Positions 8,978 through 18,464 of a DNA stretch of 64,000 nucleotides are shown one piece after another. The stretch comes from JALYUS01 sp038231255 (GTDB lineage Bacteria > Chloroflexota > Chloroflexia > Thermomicrobiales > JALYUS01), in NCBI GenBank assembly GCA_038231255.1, contig JBBRLR010000006.1, positions 21,856-85,855 on the forward strand, given 5' to 3'. Under the pieces are notes generated by a model, which was given only the letters and a program-made list of their open reading frames with translations, had not been told where the DNA came from and did no database searches. Numbering within the stretch: the stretch's first letter is position 1; each line of letters begins with the position of its first letter. Made by a program: the position numbers and the translations under genes.

Positions 8978-9934
8978 TCAGGTGAAGGGCTGGAACGTCA
9001 TTGGGAGTGTGAAGGTGAGGCGCGCGGGCAGGAAGCATTCATCTTTCGTGCAGGCCTGATACCGGAGGGTCGCCGTGATCGCCACATCCTCGCGTTGCCC
9101 GGCAAAAACAAGGGCGGTTGTCAGCGTAATTGCCCCGTTATACACCGGTAAATCTTCGCCGAGCCAGTCGGTGTGAAGTAAGTGCGGCGGTGGATAGCGT
9201 ATGGGTTCGACGGTCACCGTTTCCGGCGCAACGATGTCGAGCGCCGTCGGGATATAGCCCTCCGGGAGCGGCTGCCCGTAGATGTGCAAGCCGGGAGCGG
9301 TGTGAATCGTCACACGGAGGCCAATGCGTTCCCCGATCACGAAGGCGCCGGTATCCAGCGACGCGACGGCAACGATTTCGGTGGTTTCCTGCCGATCCTG
9401 CGGGCCGGTGCCCGCGACGGTCAGATTGAAGTGTTCGCGCAGCGTCGTTGTGGCGGCGTCGCGCGTCCGGTGGCCGTCGTGGAAGGCTTTATCTTCGACG
9501 CGGCCATCCGCGCCGATGAAATAGGTGCCAGGGTAGGGGATGCCGTAGTGCTCATTGGTCGGCTGGACGCTCGTGTTGAGGATGCCGAGTTCCCGGATAA
9601 ATATGCTGCCTTCATCCGACAGTAGCGGATAGGTGATTCCCCGCGCGTTGGCGAAGGCGGCGAGTGTCTCCTGGGAGTCATAACTGAGGGCGAAGGGGAG
9701 GATGCCGTTCGCTTCAAGCGTCGGCAGATTGGCCTGCAACTCCACGAGTTGCGCTTTGCAGAATGGTCACCACGACGCGCTGCGATGCACGACGATCATC
9801 GCGCGCTTGCCGCCCCGCGCGGCGGTGAACCCTACTTGCTGCCCATGCTGATCGGGGAGCGTGAAGTCCGGGAAGCGATCGCCAATCGCCGGGCCAGTTG
9901 GGGTCGGGAACGTCGGTGCCGTCAGTGTGCTCAT
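8978..9934 (-). CDS. Selenocysteine-containing redoxin (UxxC) fused to a DsbD-N-like domain
   Basis: A 318-residue protein if the in-frame TGA at 9767-9769 is read as Sec56. The frame is open on both sides, and the motif is SASW-U-PFCKAQLVELQ where redoxins normally have SxxWCPxC, so TGA replaces the first active-site Cys. Residues about 16-175 form an AhpC/TSA-Prx-like thioredoxin fold. Residues about 185-315 resemble DsbD_N, ending in YQACTKDECFLP with Cys295 and Cys300. The start ATG 9934 has GGAAG upstream. A hairpin suited to SECIS function lies just after the TGA. The predicted role is thiol-disulfide or peroxide reduction. If UGA is not recoded, the gene is a nonsense-split pseudogene. 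Confidence 0.8.
9736..9752 (-). promoter_or_regulatory. Candidate bacterial SECIS hairpin
   Basis: On the coding strand a perfect 7-bp stem, GCAACTC/GAGTTGC, encloses the loop GTG. The stem begins 14 nt after the UGA and the apical loop begins 21 nt after it. Known bacterial SECIS elements place a G-containing apical loop roughly 16-37 nt after UGA, so geometry and loop base fit. An outer TGCAA/TTGCA pairing is an alternative fold. Confidence 0.65.
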
Positions 9935-10073
9935 CGCGCTCTTCCTTTCCTGTGCCTGGGACACCCGGTAAAGGGAACGCGAAGCACGGCACGTTATTCC
10001 TTGTCCCTTTATTGCCATCCGTCAAGTCGAGCGCATGTGTCGCGAGAGCGCGTATCTCCCTCTTACCGGGCCG

Positions 10074-10937
10074 TTATCCTTTGACGCCACTGACGACCAC
10101 CCCCTGCACGTAGTTCCGTTGCGCCAGGAAGAAGACCAGCAGTAATGGGATGATGCTCAGCGTGGTCTGTGCCATCACCTGCGCGATCTCGCCGCCATAC
10201 CGCCCGTTGAGCAGCGTCAGGCCCAATGGTACCGTGAACTGGTTCGGGGAGTTGAGATAGATCAGCGGTTCGAGGAATTCGTTCCAGTGTGCGGTGAAGT
10301 TGTAGATTGCTACCACACCGAGCGCGGGGGCAGCCATCGGCAATGTGACGCGCCAGTACAATCCGAACCACCCCGCGCCGTCCATCCGCGCCGCGTCGTC
10401 AATCTCGATCGGGATCGTCAGCATGTACTGGCGCAGGAGGAAGATGCTGAAGGCGCTTGTCGAGTGCGCTGCGACGAAGGCAGGCAACCAGAGCGGGATG
10501 AGCGTATTGAGCAGGTGCAATTTCGCCCAGAGCAGGTAGAGCGGGATGAGCGTCACCTGTCGGGGGAGCATCATCGTGCTGAGGATAAGCACAAAGAGCG
10601 GCCCGCGCCCCCAGAAGCGCATCCGCGCGAAGGCGAAGGCAACGAGCGACGTGGAGAAGAGTGTGCCGATCATACTGAGGGTCGTGACGACGATGGTGTT
10701 TCGATAGAAGGTCGCGAAGGGGAGGTTCCGCCACGGCGCGATGAAGTTGTCCCACTGGAAGTGCCGCGGGACCCAGATCGGCGGCACGGCGAAGGCGTCG
10801 GATGCGTCCTTCACGGCGGTGGAGAGCATCCAGAGGAACGGCGCAGAGTAGATCAACGCACCGATGGCAATGGTGAGGTAGAGGGCGGGTCGCCCCAGGC
10901 GCAAGCGCGTCCCGCGCCCCCGCGGCGTGATGGTCAC
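10074..10937 (-). CDS. Carbohydrate ABC transporter permease, MalG/CUT1 type
   Basis: A 287-residue inner-membrane permease with six predicted hydrophobic helices. The cytoplasmic EAA loop IDDAARMDGAGWFGLYWRVTLP contacts the ATPase. It is the second permease of the transporter: its ATG overlaps the upstream permease's stop by 4 bp (ATGA), so translation is coupled. The cluster has no ATP-binding gene, so a shared MsmK/UgpC-type ATPase encoded elsewhere is expected. The substrate is probably an oligosaccharide or glycoside. Confidence 0.92.
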   Translation of the reverse strand: MTITPRGRGTRLRLGRPALYLTIAIGALIYSAPFLWMLSTAVKDASDAFAVPPIWVPRHFQWDNFIAPWRNLPFATFYRNTIVVTTLSMIGTLFSTSLVAFAFARMRFWGRGPLFVLILSTMMLPRQVTLIPLYLLWAKLHLLNTLIPLWLPAFVAAHSTSAFSIFLLRQYMLTIPIEIDDAARMDGAGWFGLYWRVTLPMAAPALGVVAIYNFTAHWNEFLEPLIYLNSPNQFTVPLGLTLLNGRYGGEIAQVMAQTTLSIIPLLLVFFLAQRNYVQGVVVSGVKG

Positions 10938-11890
10938 TTGCGTAACCCCCCTTCGTAGTGTACCCAGTGCTCCGACGACCGCACGAGCAGGAGCGTGAAG
11001 ACGAGGATGATCGCGAAAACAATCCAGGCGATTGCCGAGGCATAGCCAAAGTGGAACAATTGAAAGCTCTGCTTATACAAGAAGACGACGAGCGTCAGGG
11101 TCGCGTTATTCGGCCCGCCCTGTGTCAGGACGTAGGCGTTTGTGAAGACCTGGAACGAGTTGATGATGTTGATGACGATATTGAAGAAGATGGTGGGCGT
11201 GAGCAGCGGCAACGTGACGGCGAAGAACGTGCGCCATGCCCCCGCACCATCAATTCGTGCCGCTTCCTGTAACTCCGTGGGGATGCTCTGCAGGCCGGCG
11301 AGATATAGCAGCATGTTGGTTCCCGTTCCCCACAGTGCGATCAGGGCGAGGCCGACAATCGCCCACCGCTCGTCCGCAAACCAACGTGGGCCCGTGATAT
11401 GGAACCAGCCGAGCGCCTGATTGAGTAGGCCGGACTGCGGGTTGAGCACCCAGTTCCAGATCAGCGAGACCGCGACGCCGCTCACCACCGCCGGCAAGTA
11501 GTAGATCGTGCGCCAGAAACTCGCGCCACGAATCTTCTGGTTAAGCATCAGGGCGATGCCGAGGGCGATCAGTGTGCCGAAGGGGACGGTGATTCCCGTG
11601 TAAATAAGGGTCACGCGCAGCGACTTGTGGAAGAGCTGGTCGTGAATCAGCTGGTCGTAGTTTTTCAACCCGACGAAGTCGTGCTTGGAAAGGAGATCGG
11701 TATCGAAGAGCGACAGCCCGAACGAATAGATCATCGCGCCGAGCGTGAAGACGAGGAAGCCGATCACCCAGGGCGCAATGAAGAGGTACGCCATTCGCTG
11801 CTCGATCGCGCGCTGCGACGACCGCCGCCGCGCGCGATCCTTCGCCCGTGTCTCCATCGCTATCTGCGGCGCGTTCGCCTGTTCCGCCAT
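10934..11890 (-). CDS. Carbohydrate ABC transporter permease, MalF/CUT1 type
   Basis: A 318-residue permease with a charged N-terminus (KDRARRRSSQRAIEQRMAY), six hydrophobic segments and the EAA loop LQEAARIDGAGAWRTFFAVTLP. The start at ATG 11890 follows GAGGGAACG; an in-frame extension to 11995 lacks a ribosome site. It sits between the binding-protein gene and the MalG-type permease in one operon. Confidence 0.92.
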   Translation of the reverse strand: MAEQANAPQIAMETRAKDRARRRSSQRAIEQRMAYLFIAPWVIGFLVFTLGAMIYSFGLSLFDTDLLSKHDFVGLKNYDQLIHDQLFHKSLRVTLIYTGITVPFGTLIALGIALMLNQKIRGASFWRTIYYLPAVVSGVAVSLIWNWVLNPQSGLLNQALGWFHITGPRWFADERWAIVGLALIALWGTGTNMLLYLAGLQSIPTELQEAARIDGAGAWRTFFAVTLPLLTPTIFFNIVINIINSFQVFTNAYVLTQGGPNNATLTLVVFLYKQSFQLFHFGYASAIAWIVFAIILVFTLLLVRSSEHWVHYEGGLRK

Positions 11891-12015
11891 CGTTCCCTCA
11901 TCTTCGTTGAAGGTATATGACCGCCGTGACACCGGGGGCGCGAGGATAATACAAGCGACGGTTCGCCTGTACCTTCCACGCGCCCCCAGTTTCACGGCGG
12001 TCGCCTCTGTAGATG

Positions 12016-13497
12016 CTACGCTCGCTGCTTCGTGGTGACTTGCTGGGCGATATCCTTCATGTAGGTGACAGGCGTGCTACCGACGACGAAGAGTTTCTCG
12101 AGGGCGGGTGTGAGGATCGCCTGCGCCTCGCCGTCTTTCTTGAATAACGGCGCGTTGCTTGGATAGCCTTGCTCCATCGCCTGCCGCCCGACATCGAGGT
12201 TCGCTTCCGCCAGTTCGGGGTATTTGTCCACGCAGATTTTCTTCCAGTCGTCCAGTGCCGAGTACCGGCTCGGCAGGTAGCCCGTCGTTTGCGTCAGATA
12301 CAGCTGGTATTCCTTGCTGGAAAGGTACTTGACGAGCTCCCACGCCGCGTCTGGGCTTTTCGTCCCCTTCCAGATCGCGTAACCGTCCGCCGTGCCGAGG
12401 GTCTTACGTCCCTTTGGCCCCTTTGGCACAGGTGCGTACGACCAGCGGAACTTCTTGTTGATCGCCTTCGCATGGACGAAGGGATAAAACCCATCCTCGA
12501 CCATCGCGAGGCGACCGGACGCGAAGGCGGCGGGAACGGCATCGAAGGCACGCTGCCCTGCGCCGATTAGGTTGGTTTTCTGGGCAATGAATTTGTCGTC
12601 CCACGTCCCCTTGCGGATCCACTCGAGCGCTGCGAGGGCGTCCTCGGAGTCGAAGGTCGCGTGGGTGCTGTCGCTCGGGTCCACGATCGAGCCGCCCCAC
12701 GCGGCGACCTTGTACCACCAGCGGTCAGTGCCGTAGGAGGGGAACCACAGGCCCGTCGTGCTGCCGGTGGTCAGCTTCTTCGCCGCGTCGGCGTAGGTGT
12801 CGTGCGTCCAGTTGTCGTCAATTGGCTTGATGCCCGCCTTGTCGAACAGGTCGAGGTTGTAGTAGACGAACATCGTGTTGACGTACTTCGGCATCCCGAA
12901 GCGCAGGCCGCTCGGCAGCACGAAATCCTTCCACTGCCAAGCGAAGAAGTCCTTGATGTCTGCGTCCTTGAAGTCGCGCTGCACGAGCGGATTGATGTCC
13001 AGCACCTGCCCGCGGTCCGCATACTGCGTAATATTGCCGAGCCAGGTGTCGAAGACGTCCTGGGCGGTACCGCCGATCATCGCCGCCGTCAGCTTCTCGT
13101 CCGCGTTGGCATCCGTCGGCTCGACGGAAACCTTCACATCGGTCTGCCTGGTGAAGTTCGCGTCCAGAAAACTCTGCGTTGCCTTCACTTCGTCCGGCGA
13201 GCCGCCACGCAGCAGGTACCGGACGGAGCCGCCGACCTTGCGGGCGGGCGCGGCCTGCGCGACCGTCCCCGTTGTCGCCACGGCGCTACCCGATGCGGCG
13301 GTCGTCGCACCCGCACTGGCGGGGGTTCCGCCCTTCGTGGCGGCGGGTGCGCTCGTTGCCGCGCCGGTGGGCGCAGCCGCGTTCGTGGCGGGGGCGGTCG
13401 TGCTTGTTTTCGTGGCGCCGCAGGCGGCGAGGATAGCGACGCCCGCCGCACCGACCGCTGCACGGAGGATCTGACGTCGGGTCGGGGAAATAGACAT
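12016..13497 (-). CDS. ABC transporter extracellular solute-binding lipoprotein (family 1)
   Basis: A 493-residue substrate-binding protein and the first gene of the sugar ABC operon. The N-terminus MSISPTRRQILRAAVGAAGVAILAACG has a twin-Arg-like pair, a hydrophobic stretch and a LAAC lipobox. A low-complexity Ala/Thr linker follows, then an SBP_bac fold (VRYLLRGGSPDEVKA, a GKGAWDD-like region, KSPDAAWELVKYLSS). ATG 13497 has AAAGGTG upstream. It binds a sugar-like ligand outside the membrane; the ligand is not predictable. Confidence 0.9.
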   Translation of the reverse strand: MSISPTRRQILRAAVGAAGVAILAACGATKTSTTAPATNAAAPTGAATSAPAATKGGTPASAGATTAASGSAVATTGTVAQAAPARKVGGSVRYLLRGGSPDEVKATQSFLDANFTRQTDVKVSVEPTDANADEKLTAAMIGGTAQDVFDTWLGNITQYADRGQVLDINPLVQRDFKDADIKDFFAWQWKDFVLPSGLRFGMPKYVNTMFVYYNLDLFDKAGIKPIDDNWTHDTYADAAKKLTTGSTTGLWFPSYGTDRWWYKVAAWGGSIVDPSDSTHATFDSEDALAALEWIRKGTWDDKFIAQKTNLIGAGQRAFDAVPAAFASGRLAMVEDGFYPFVHAKAINKKFRWSYAPVPKGPKGRKTLGTADGYAIWKGTKSPDAAWELVKYLSSKEYQLYLTQTTGYLPSRYSALDDWKKICVDKYPELAEANLDVGRQAMEQGYPSNAPLFKKDGEAQAILTPALEKLFVVGSTPVTYMKDIAQQVTTKQRA

Positions 13498-13673
13498 GAT
13501 GGATGCACCTTTCTCGATTGCTTGTCGCATTTCGCCGAACGAAAATATAGCACAATAGGGATACTCCAATGCCGGGCTGGGAAGGTGGCTTCGTGGAATG
13601 CCCGTCCTCACATTTCCCCCATCTAAGGTACACTCCGGGAAACCACTCGGATTACCGCGAAGGAGCGCTTCCC

Positions 13674-15146
13674 TTGCTATCCCTCCTCGACACCCCTGCC
13701 ATCGCCGCCTATCGCGCCGCGTTACCGCCTGGTACGTTACTGGATTTCTCCGTCACCGCCCTCGACCGTATCAGCGTCGCCTCGTGGTCGCTCACCTTTT
13801 GGCCCACAGAAGGACCGGACGGCGGCGCGCACGGCTACGGCCTCACCGACACCGAGGCGCGCACGGGCGCGTACGGCGAATTGAGCGAGGTCGTCCACGC
13901 CGCCGCTGCGCTGCGTCGCCTGCCCCGCCGCGCGGCCTCGTATCGCGCGCTCGTCAACGACTTGGGCGAGCGCGGCGTGCTCGACCCCGTCGCAGGATGT
14001 CTTGATGCCGGGAGCGCCTACACGCCCGATCTGCCGCTGGAATGGGTGCCGGTGACGCGCTACAGCACGGGCGAGTCAGTCTGGGTGCCCGCCGAATTCG
14101 TCGCCATTCAGCCTGCGGACCTCGGTCCCGGCGCGCGGCTCATCACGCCGATCACGAACGGCCTCGGTGCGGGGCTATCGCTCGATCAGGCTCTGGCGCA
14201 TGGTCTCCTCGAACTGGTGCAGCGGGATGGCAACAGCGTCAACTTCCGTGCGATGGCGCAAGGGACCGTCGTGGACCTCGGCGCGGTGACGGACGCGACG
14301 ACGCGGCTGCTACTCGGCTGGCTCGACACGGACGGTGTGGACGTGCTCGTTAAGCTCGCGAGCACGGATTTCGGCATCTCGGACATCTACGTCGTTGGGA
14401 TGGACCGTGAGCCGATGGGCGCCCCGCTGATGGCTGCCGCGTGCGGCGAGGCGGCGCACCCGGACCGCGATGTGGCGCTCCGCAAGGCGTTATTGGAGTT
14501 CTGCGCCGCTCGTGCCCGCCTTGCCTTCACGCACGGGCCGCTTGGTCCGGTGGAGGCGGTCACGCCGCCGGGCTATCTCGACGCCTACCGCCGCCACTAC
14601 TCGCCTGCCGGGGAAGAGCCGCGTGCGCTGGCGGCAATGCGTCACTGGCGCGCGTTTACGAATAACGAGATGCGTCGCCACCTGTCCGATTCCGTCCTGT
14701 CCGATACTGAGCGTGTACCATTCGCATCGCTGCCCACCGTACCAGACAGCGGCGGCGACAAGGCCGCGCTCGTCCGCCTGATTGCGGACCGGTTGATGTC
14801 GGAAGGGTTGGATATTCTCTACGTGGACTGCTCGCCGCCCGACGCGTCCGATGTGCATGTCGTCAAGGCGATCGTGCCGGGGCTGGAGGTAGAGACGATG
14901 AGTTATTACCGCATCGGGGCGCGCAATCTCGCCCGCCTGCTCGCGCGCGGAAGCGATCTCGTCGGTCTTGGCGGCCCATCCCCCGGCACACTACCGATCT
15001 TGCTCACGGATAAGGGGAGAGAAAGCATCGGTGGCCCTGCATGGCTCGATCCAAATGCTGTGGATCGTCTTGTCGGGCCGCTCTATGCCCTCTACCGTGA
15101 GCCAGGTCGCCATGCCGCCGCCCTCGCTGCGGAGCGGGATCGTTAG
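13674..15146 (+). CDS. YcaO-domain protein, stand-alone
   Basis: A 490-residue YcaO-superfamily protein. The TTG start at 13674 is favoured because GAAGGAG lies 8 bases upstream. Recognisable blocks are HGYGLTDTEARTGAYGELSEVVHA, the ATP/Mg Glu-rich helix ALAHGLLELVQRDGNSVNF and LRKALLEFCAARARL. YcaO enzymes use ATP to activate backbone amides, making azolines, thioamides or amidines, or to support RimO. No TfuA, E1-like cyclodehydratase partner, dehydrogenase or precursor peptide is visible nearby, so the substrate is open. Its 3' end overlaps the opposite gene by 4 bp. Confidence 0.85.
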   Translation: MLSLLDTPAIAAYRAALPPGTLLDFSVTALDRISVASWSLTFWPTEGPDGGAHGYGLTDTEARTGAYGELSEVVHAAAALRRLPRRAASYRALVNDLGERGVLDPVAGCLDAGSAYTPDLPLEWVPVTRYSTGESVWVPAEFVAIQPADLGPGARLITPITNGLGAGLSLDQALAHGLLELVQRDGNSVNFRAMAQGTVVDLGAVTDATTRLLLGWLDTDGVDVLVKLASTDFGISDIYVVGMDREPMGAPLMAAACGEAAHPDRDVALRKALLEFCAARARLAFTHGPLGPVEAVTPPGYLDAYRRHYSPAGEEPRALAAMRHWRAFTNNEMRRHLSDSVLSDTERVPFASLPTVPDSGGDKAALVRLIADRLMSEGLDILYVDCSPPDASDVHVVKAIVPGLEVETMSYYRIGARNLARLLARGSDLVGLGGPSPGTLPILLTDKGRESIGGPAWLDPNAVDRLVGPLYALYREPGRHAAALAAERDR

Positions 15147-18100
15147 AGCGCGGGCGGCAGCACGACGGCGGGTACATCCGCCGCCGCCATTGCCGCATTG
15201 AGCGCGGCGAGATCGGTGGCGATGATCGTGCGGAGCCGGGCAACCTGCTCATCCACGCGCGCCGCGAGGTCGCGAAAGAGTGCGGTCTGCGCCGTCGTCG
15301 GGGCATCGTCGCAGCGCGCGACCCAGTAGCCGAGCCTTGCCAGTTTCGCATCGAGTGCGATCGAAGAATTGAGGCTTTCCTGCTCCCCCGCGTGCTCGTG
15401 CAGTCGGGGCTGAAGGAGCGCGCCCTCGATCGCACACAGTTGCGCAATGAGCGCCGCCACGGATTGCCGAACCTCTACGGTCGCTGGATCGTCGTGGAGC
15501 GATCGAACACGCAGTTCGAGTTGCCCGCGCACGTCGCGCAGCGCGTTTACTGTGTCGTGTGCTGCCGAGGTCGCGTCGCGGATGTAGCTAACGAGCGTGA
15601 ACTGCGCCGTCAGGTCGGCATCCGGCGCGACCGTGCGGGGGTCGCGCACGATCTGGAAAGGCGTTGCCCATTCCTGTGCGCCGATGGCGAGGCGGGCGAG
15701 ATAGGCGCCAGGGAGGGCAAGCGGCGCGGTGATGCCGCCCAACTGGTGGCCGGGGACGCCTCGCGCGCCAGGGTACTTCATGTCCCAGACGAAGCGATTG
15801 ATCCCCGGCTCGTTCGGCAAGCGTGCGGCATCGGTGGCGCGACCCTGCATCTCCGGTGGCAGCACGCCGACACGCACGCCCGGTTCGTCGTCGCCCGTGC
15901 TCTTGCGCGCCAGTACCGACGAAGACCCGCGCAATCGGTAGGCGTACGGCCCGAGTGGTTCGGCGGGTGGCGGCGGGGAGGCACTCGAGAAGCGGGCGAT
16001 CTCGGCCCCGCCCTTGTCGAGGATGGTCAGCGTCATTGTGTCGGTCGGCTGCTCGTGCAGATAATAGGCGAGCATGACGCCGCTCGGTGGATTCTCCGCA
16101 CCAAAGGCGTAGCTCATCGAAATCAGGCTGGTGATGCCGTATGCCTCCCGCGCGACGCGATACGTCGGGCGCGGCGCGAGAAGGTGCGCCTGGGCATCGA
16201 GCACATCTGTCGTCAACTGATGGAGGGGCGAAAGGTCGTCCAGCACCCAGAAGCCGCGCCCGTGCGTCGCCACGATCAGGTTGCCCTCCTTGACCGCAAG
16301 ATCGTAGATCGAGACGGCGGGCAGGTTCTGCCGCAGCGGTCGCCACGCCGCCCCGTCATCGAGCGACACCCAGACGCCTGCCTCCGTTCCCGCGTACAGG
16401 AGGCCGGGGCGCGCGGGGTCCGCCCGGATGACGCGCGCGAACTCGTCCGGGGAGATGCCCGACGTGATCTCCGCCCACGTCGCGCCGCCATCGCTTGTCT
16501 TGTAGAGGAGGGGGCGGAAGTCGTCCCGTTTGTGATTGGACGCCGCGACGTAGGCCGTGCCCGCCGCGTGGGGCGACGGCTCGATGGTGCAGATATTCGC
16601 CCATTGGGGCAAGTCAGGCGGGGTGACATCCGCCCACGTCGCGCCGTTATCCCGCGAGATGTGGAGGAGGCCGTCGTCCGACCCGGCCCAGAGCGTCCCG
16701 CGTGACAGGGGCGACTCCGCGAAGGCGAGGATGGTGCCGTAGTAGTCCGCCCCCGAACTGTCGTACGTAATCGGCCCGCCTGCCGGGGCGAGGGTCGCCG
16801 GGTCGGCGCGCGTCAGGTCGGGGCTGATCGCCTCCCACGATTGGCCCTCGTCCGTCGAGCGAAAAACGCGCTCGCCCGCGACATAAAGGGTGTTCGGGTC
16901 GTGTGGGGAGAGCGCGACGGGCGTGGACCAATTGAAGCGATGGCGGACATCCTGCGCGCCCCAGCCGTCCGACGCTTCCGGCCAGACGGAGATCGTGCGG
17001 AGGTCGCCCGTACGGTGGTCGTAGCGCGTGATCTCGCCCGCGTAACTCGCGGCATAGACGATGTCCGGGTTGTCCGGGCGCACGGCGATGTGGCCGCTCT
17101 CGCCACCGCCGACATCGCGCCAGTCGGCTTGCGATATTGGGCCGCAGTCGGAGCGGATAGGCAGGCTGATTGTGCTATTGTCCTGCTGCGCGCCGTAGAT
17201 GCGGTACGGAAAGCGCGTGTCGGTGGCGACGTGGTACAGCTCGGCGGTGGGCTGGTTGAGGATAGTGGACCACGTCGTGCCGCCGTCGCGCGAGACGGCG
17301 GCGCCGCCATCGTTGCCGTGAATCATTCGGTGGGGATCGTCGGGGTCAAGCCAGAGGGCATGCTGGTCCCAGTAGGTCGTGTTCATCTGCCGGAAACTGC
17401 GCCCGCCGTCCACCGATTGCCACAATTTACGGTGCGGCACGTAAACGGTGTCGGCGTCGCGCGGGTCGGCGACGATCTGCCCGAAATACCACGGGCGGAC
17501 GGCGAGATTCGGCTCGTCGCTCGCCCATGTCCACGTTTCGCCCCGGTCGTCGGAGCGATACACGCCTGTCGCGCCTTCTGCCTCGATCAGCGCCCAGACG
17601 CGCCGGGGATTCACGGGGGAAACGCTCAGCCCGACGCGGCCCAACAGTCCCGCCGGGAGGCCGGGGCGGCGCGTGATCTCCGTCCATGTGTCGCCGCCGT
17701 CTACCGATTTGAAGATACCACTGCCGGGGCCGCCGCTCGTGAAACCCCACGGCGTCCGGCACGCCTGCCACAGGACGGCGTAGAGGATGCGCGGGTTCGC
17801 GGGGTCCAGTGCGAGATCAATCGCGCCTGTCTGTGCATCTCGAAAGAGGATGCACGCCCAGGTCGCGCCGCCGTCGTCGGAGCGGTAAACGCCGCGCTCC
17901 GTGTTCGGTCCGAAGCGATGCCCGAAGGCTGCTATCCAGACGCGTTCGGCGTCCTGCGGATGCACTACGATCCGCGCAATATTCTGCGTCGCGGTTAGCC
18001 CCCGGTGCGCCCAGGTAACGCCACCATCGTGAGAGACATACACGCCATCGCCGCCAGTGACATTGCCGCGCAGGCTGCATTCGCCCATGCCGACATACAG

Positions 18101-18358
18101 CGTCTCTGGCTCCGAGGGGGCGACCGCCAGCGCACCGACCGAGCCGCGTGCGAACTGGCCATCGGAAAGGCAACGCCACGTCGCGCCCGCATTGTCCGTC
18201 CGCCAGACGCCCCCGCCGCTCGCGCCGAAATAGAAGGTGTCCGGCGTGCGGGGATGACCCGCCACCGTGGTCGCCCTGCCGCCGCGCCACGGCCCCAGTT
18301 GCCGCCAGGTGAGGGCATCGAGGGCGCGCGGCGGGATGCGTTCAGTGAGGCTCGGCAC
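15143..18358 (-). CDS. Large BNR/sortilin-like beta-propeller protein
   Basis: A 1071-residue protein made of repeated BNR/Asp-box motifs such as SDDGGATW, SVDGGDTW, SRDGGTTW and SRDNGATW, typical of VPS10/sialidase-like propellers. The C-terminal 250 residues form an extra domain seen in bacterial proteins annotated as glycosyl hydrolase-like. The GTG start at 18358 has AGGAG five bases upstream. No signal peptide follows it (VPSLTERIPPRALDALTW), which is odd because most relatives are exported. No catalytic residues can be assigned. It is divergent from the glycosyltransferase at 18465. Confidence 0.85.
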   Translation of the reverse strand: MPSLTERIPPRALDALTWRQLGPWRGGRATTVAGHPRTPDTFYFGASGGGVWRTDNAGATWRCLSDGQFARGSVGALAVAPSEPETLYVGMGECSLRGNVTGGDGVYVSHDGGVTWAHRGLTATQNIARIVVHPQDAERVWIAAFGHRFGPNTERGVYRSDDGGATWACILFRDAQTGAIDLALDPANPRILYAVLWQACRTPWGFTSGGPGSGIFKSVDGGDTWTEITRRPGLPAGLLGRVGLSVSPVNPRRVWALIEAEGATGVYRSDDRGETWTWASDEPNLAVRPWYFGQIVADPRDADTVYVPHRKLWQSVDGGRSFRQMNTTYWDQHALWLDPDDPHRMIHGNDGGAAVSRDGGTTWSTILNQPTAELYHVATDTRFPYRIYGAQQDNSTISLPIRSDCGPISQADWRDVGGGESGHIAVRPDNPDIVYAASYAGEITRYDHRTGDLRTISVWPEASDGWGAQDVRHRFNWSTPVALSPHDPNTLYVAGERVFRSTDEGQSWEAISPDLTRADPATLAPAGGPITYDSSGADYYGTILAFAESPLSRGTLWAGSDDGLLHISRDNGATWADVTPPDLPQWANICTIEPSPHAAGTAYVAASNHKRDDFRPLLYKTSDGGATWAEITSGISPDEFARVIRADPARPGLLYAGTEAGVWVSLDDGAAWRPLRQNLPAVSIYDLAVKEGNLIVATHGRGFWVLDDLSPLHQLTTDVLDAQAHLLAPRPTYRVAREAYGITSLISMSYAFGAENPPSGVMLAYYLHEQPTDTMTLTILDKGGAEIARFSSASPPPPAEPLGPYAYRLRGSSSVLARKSTGDDEPGVRVGVLPPEMQGRATDAARLPNEPGINRFVWDMKYPGARGVPGHQLGGITAPLALPGAYLARLAIGAQEWATPFQIVRDPRTVAPDADLTAQFTLVSYIRDATSAAHDTVNALRDVRGQLELRVRSLHDDPATVEVRQSVAALIAQLCAIEGALLQPRLHEHAGEQESLNSSIALDAKLARLGYWVARCDDAPTTAQTALFRDLAARVDEQVARLRTIIATDLAALNAAMAAADVPAVVLPPAL

Positions 18359-18464
18359 GGTGGCTCCTCTCTGGTTTTTCCAAGATCGCGGGCCGCTTGA
18401 CGGCGCGGGGTGTGGTCGGTACAAAGGTGCCCACGTTTGCCCGGACTACCTGGAAGGATACCCC

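Noticed and set aside
15392..17998. Long plus-strand open frames opposite the BNR-repeat protein
   Set aside because: The Asp-box repeats are on the minus strand; the plus frames lack domains and ribosome sites.
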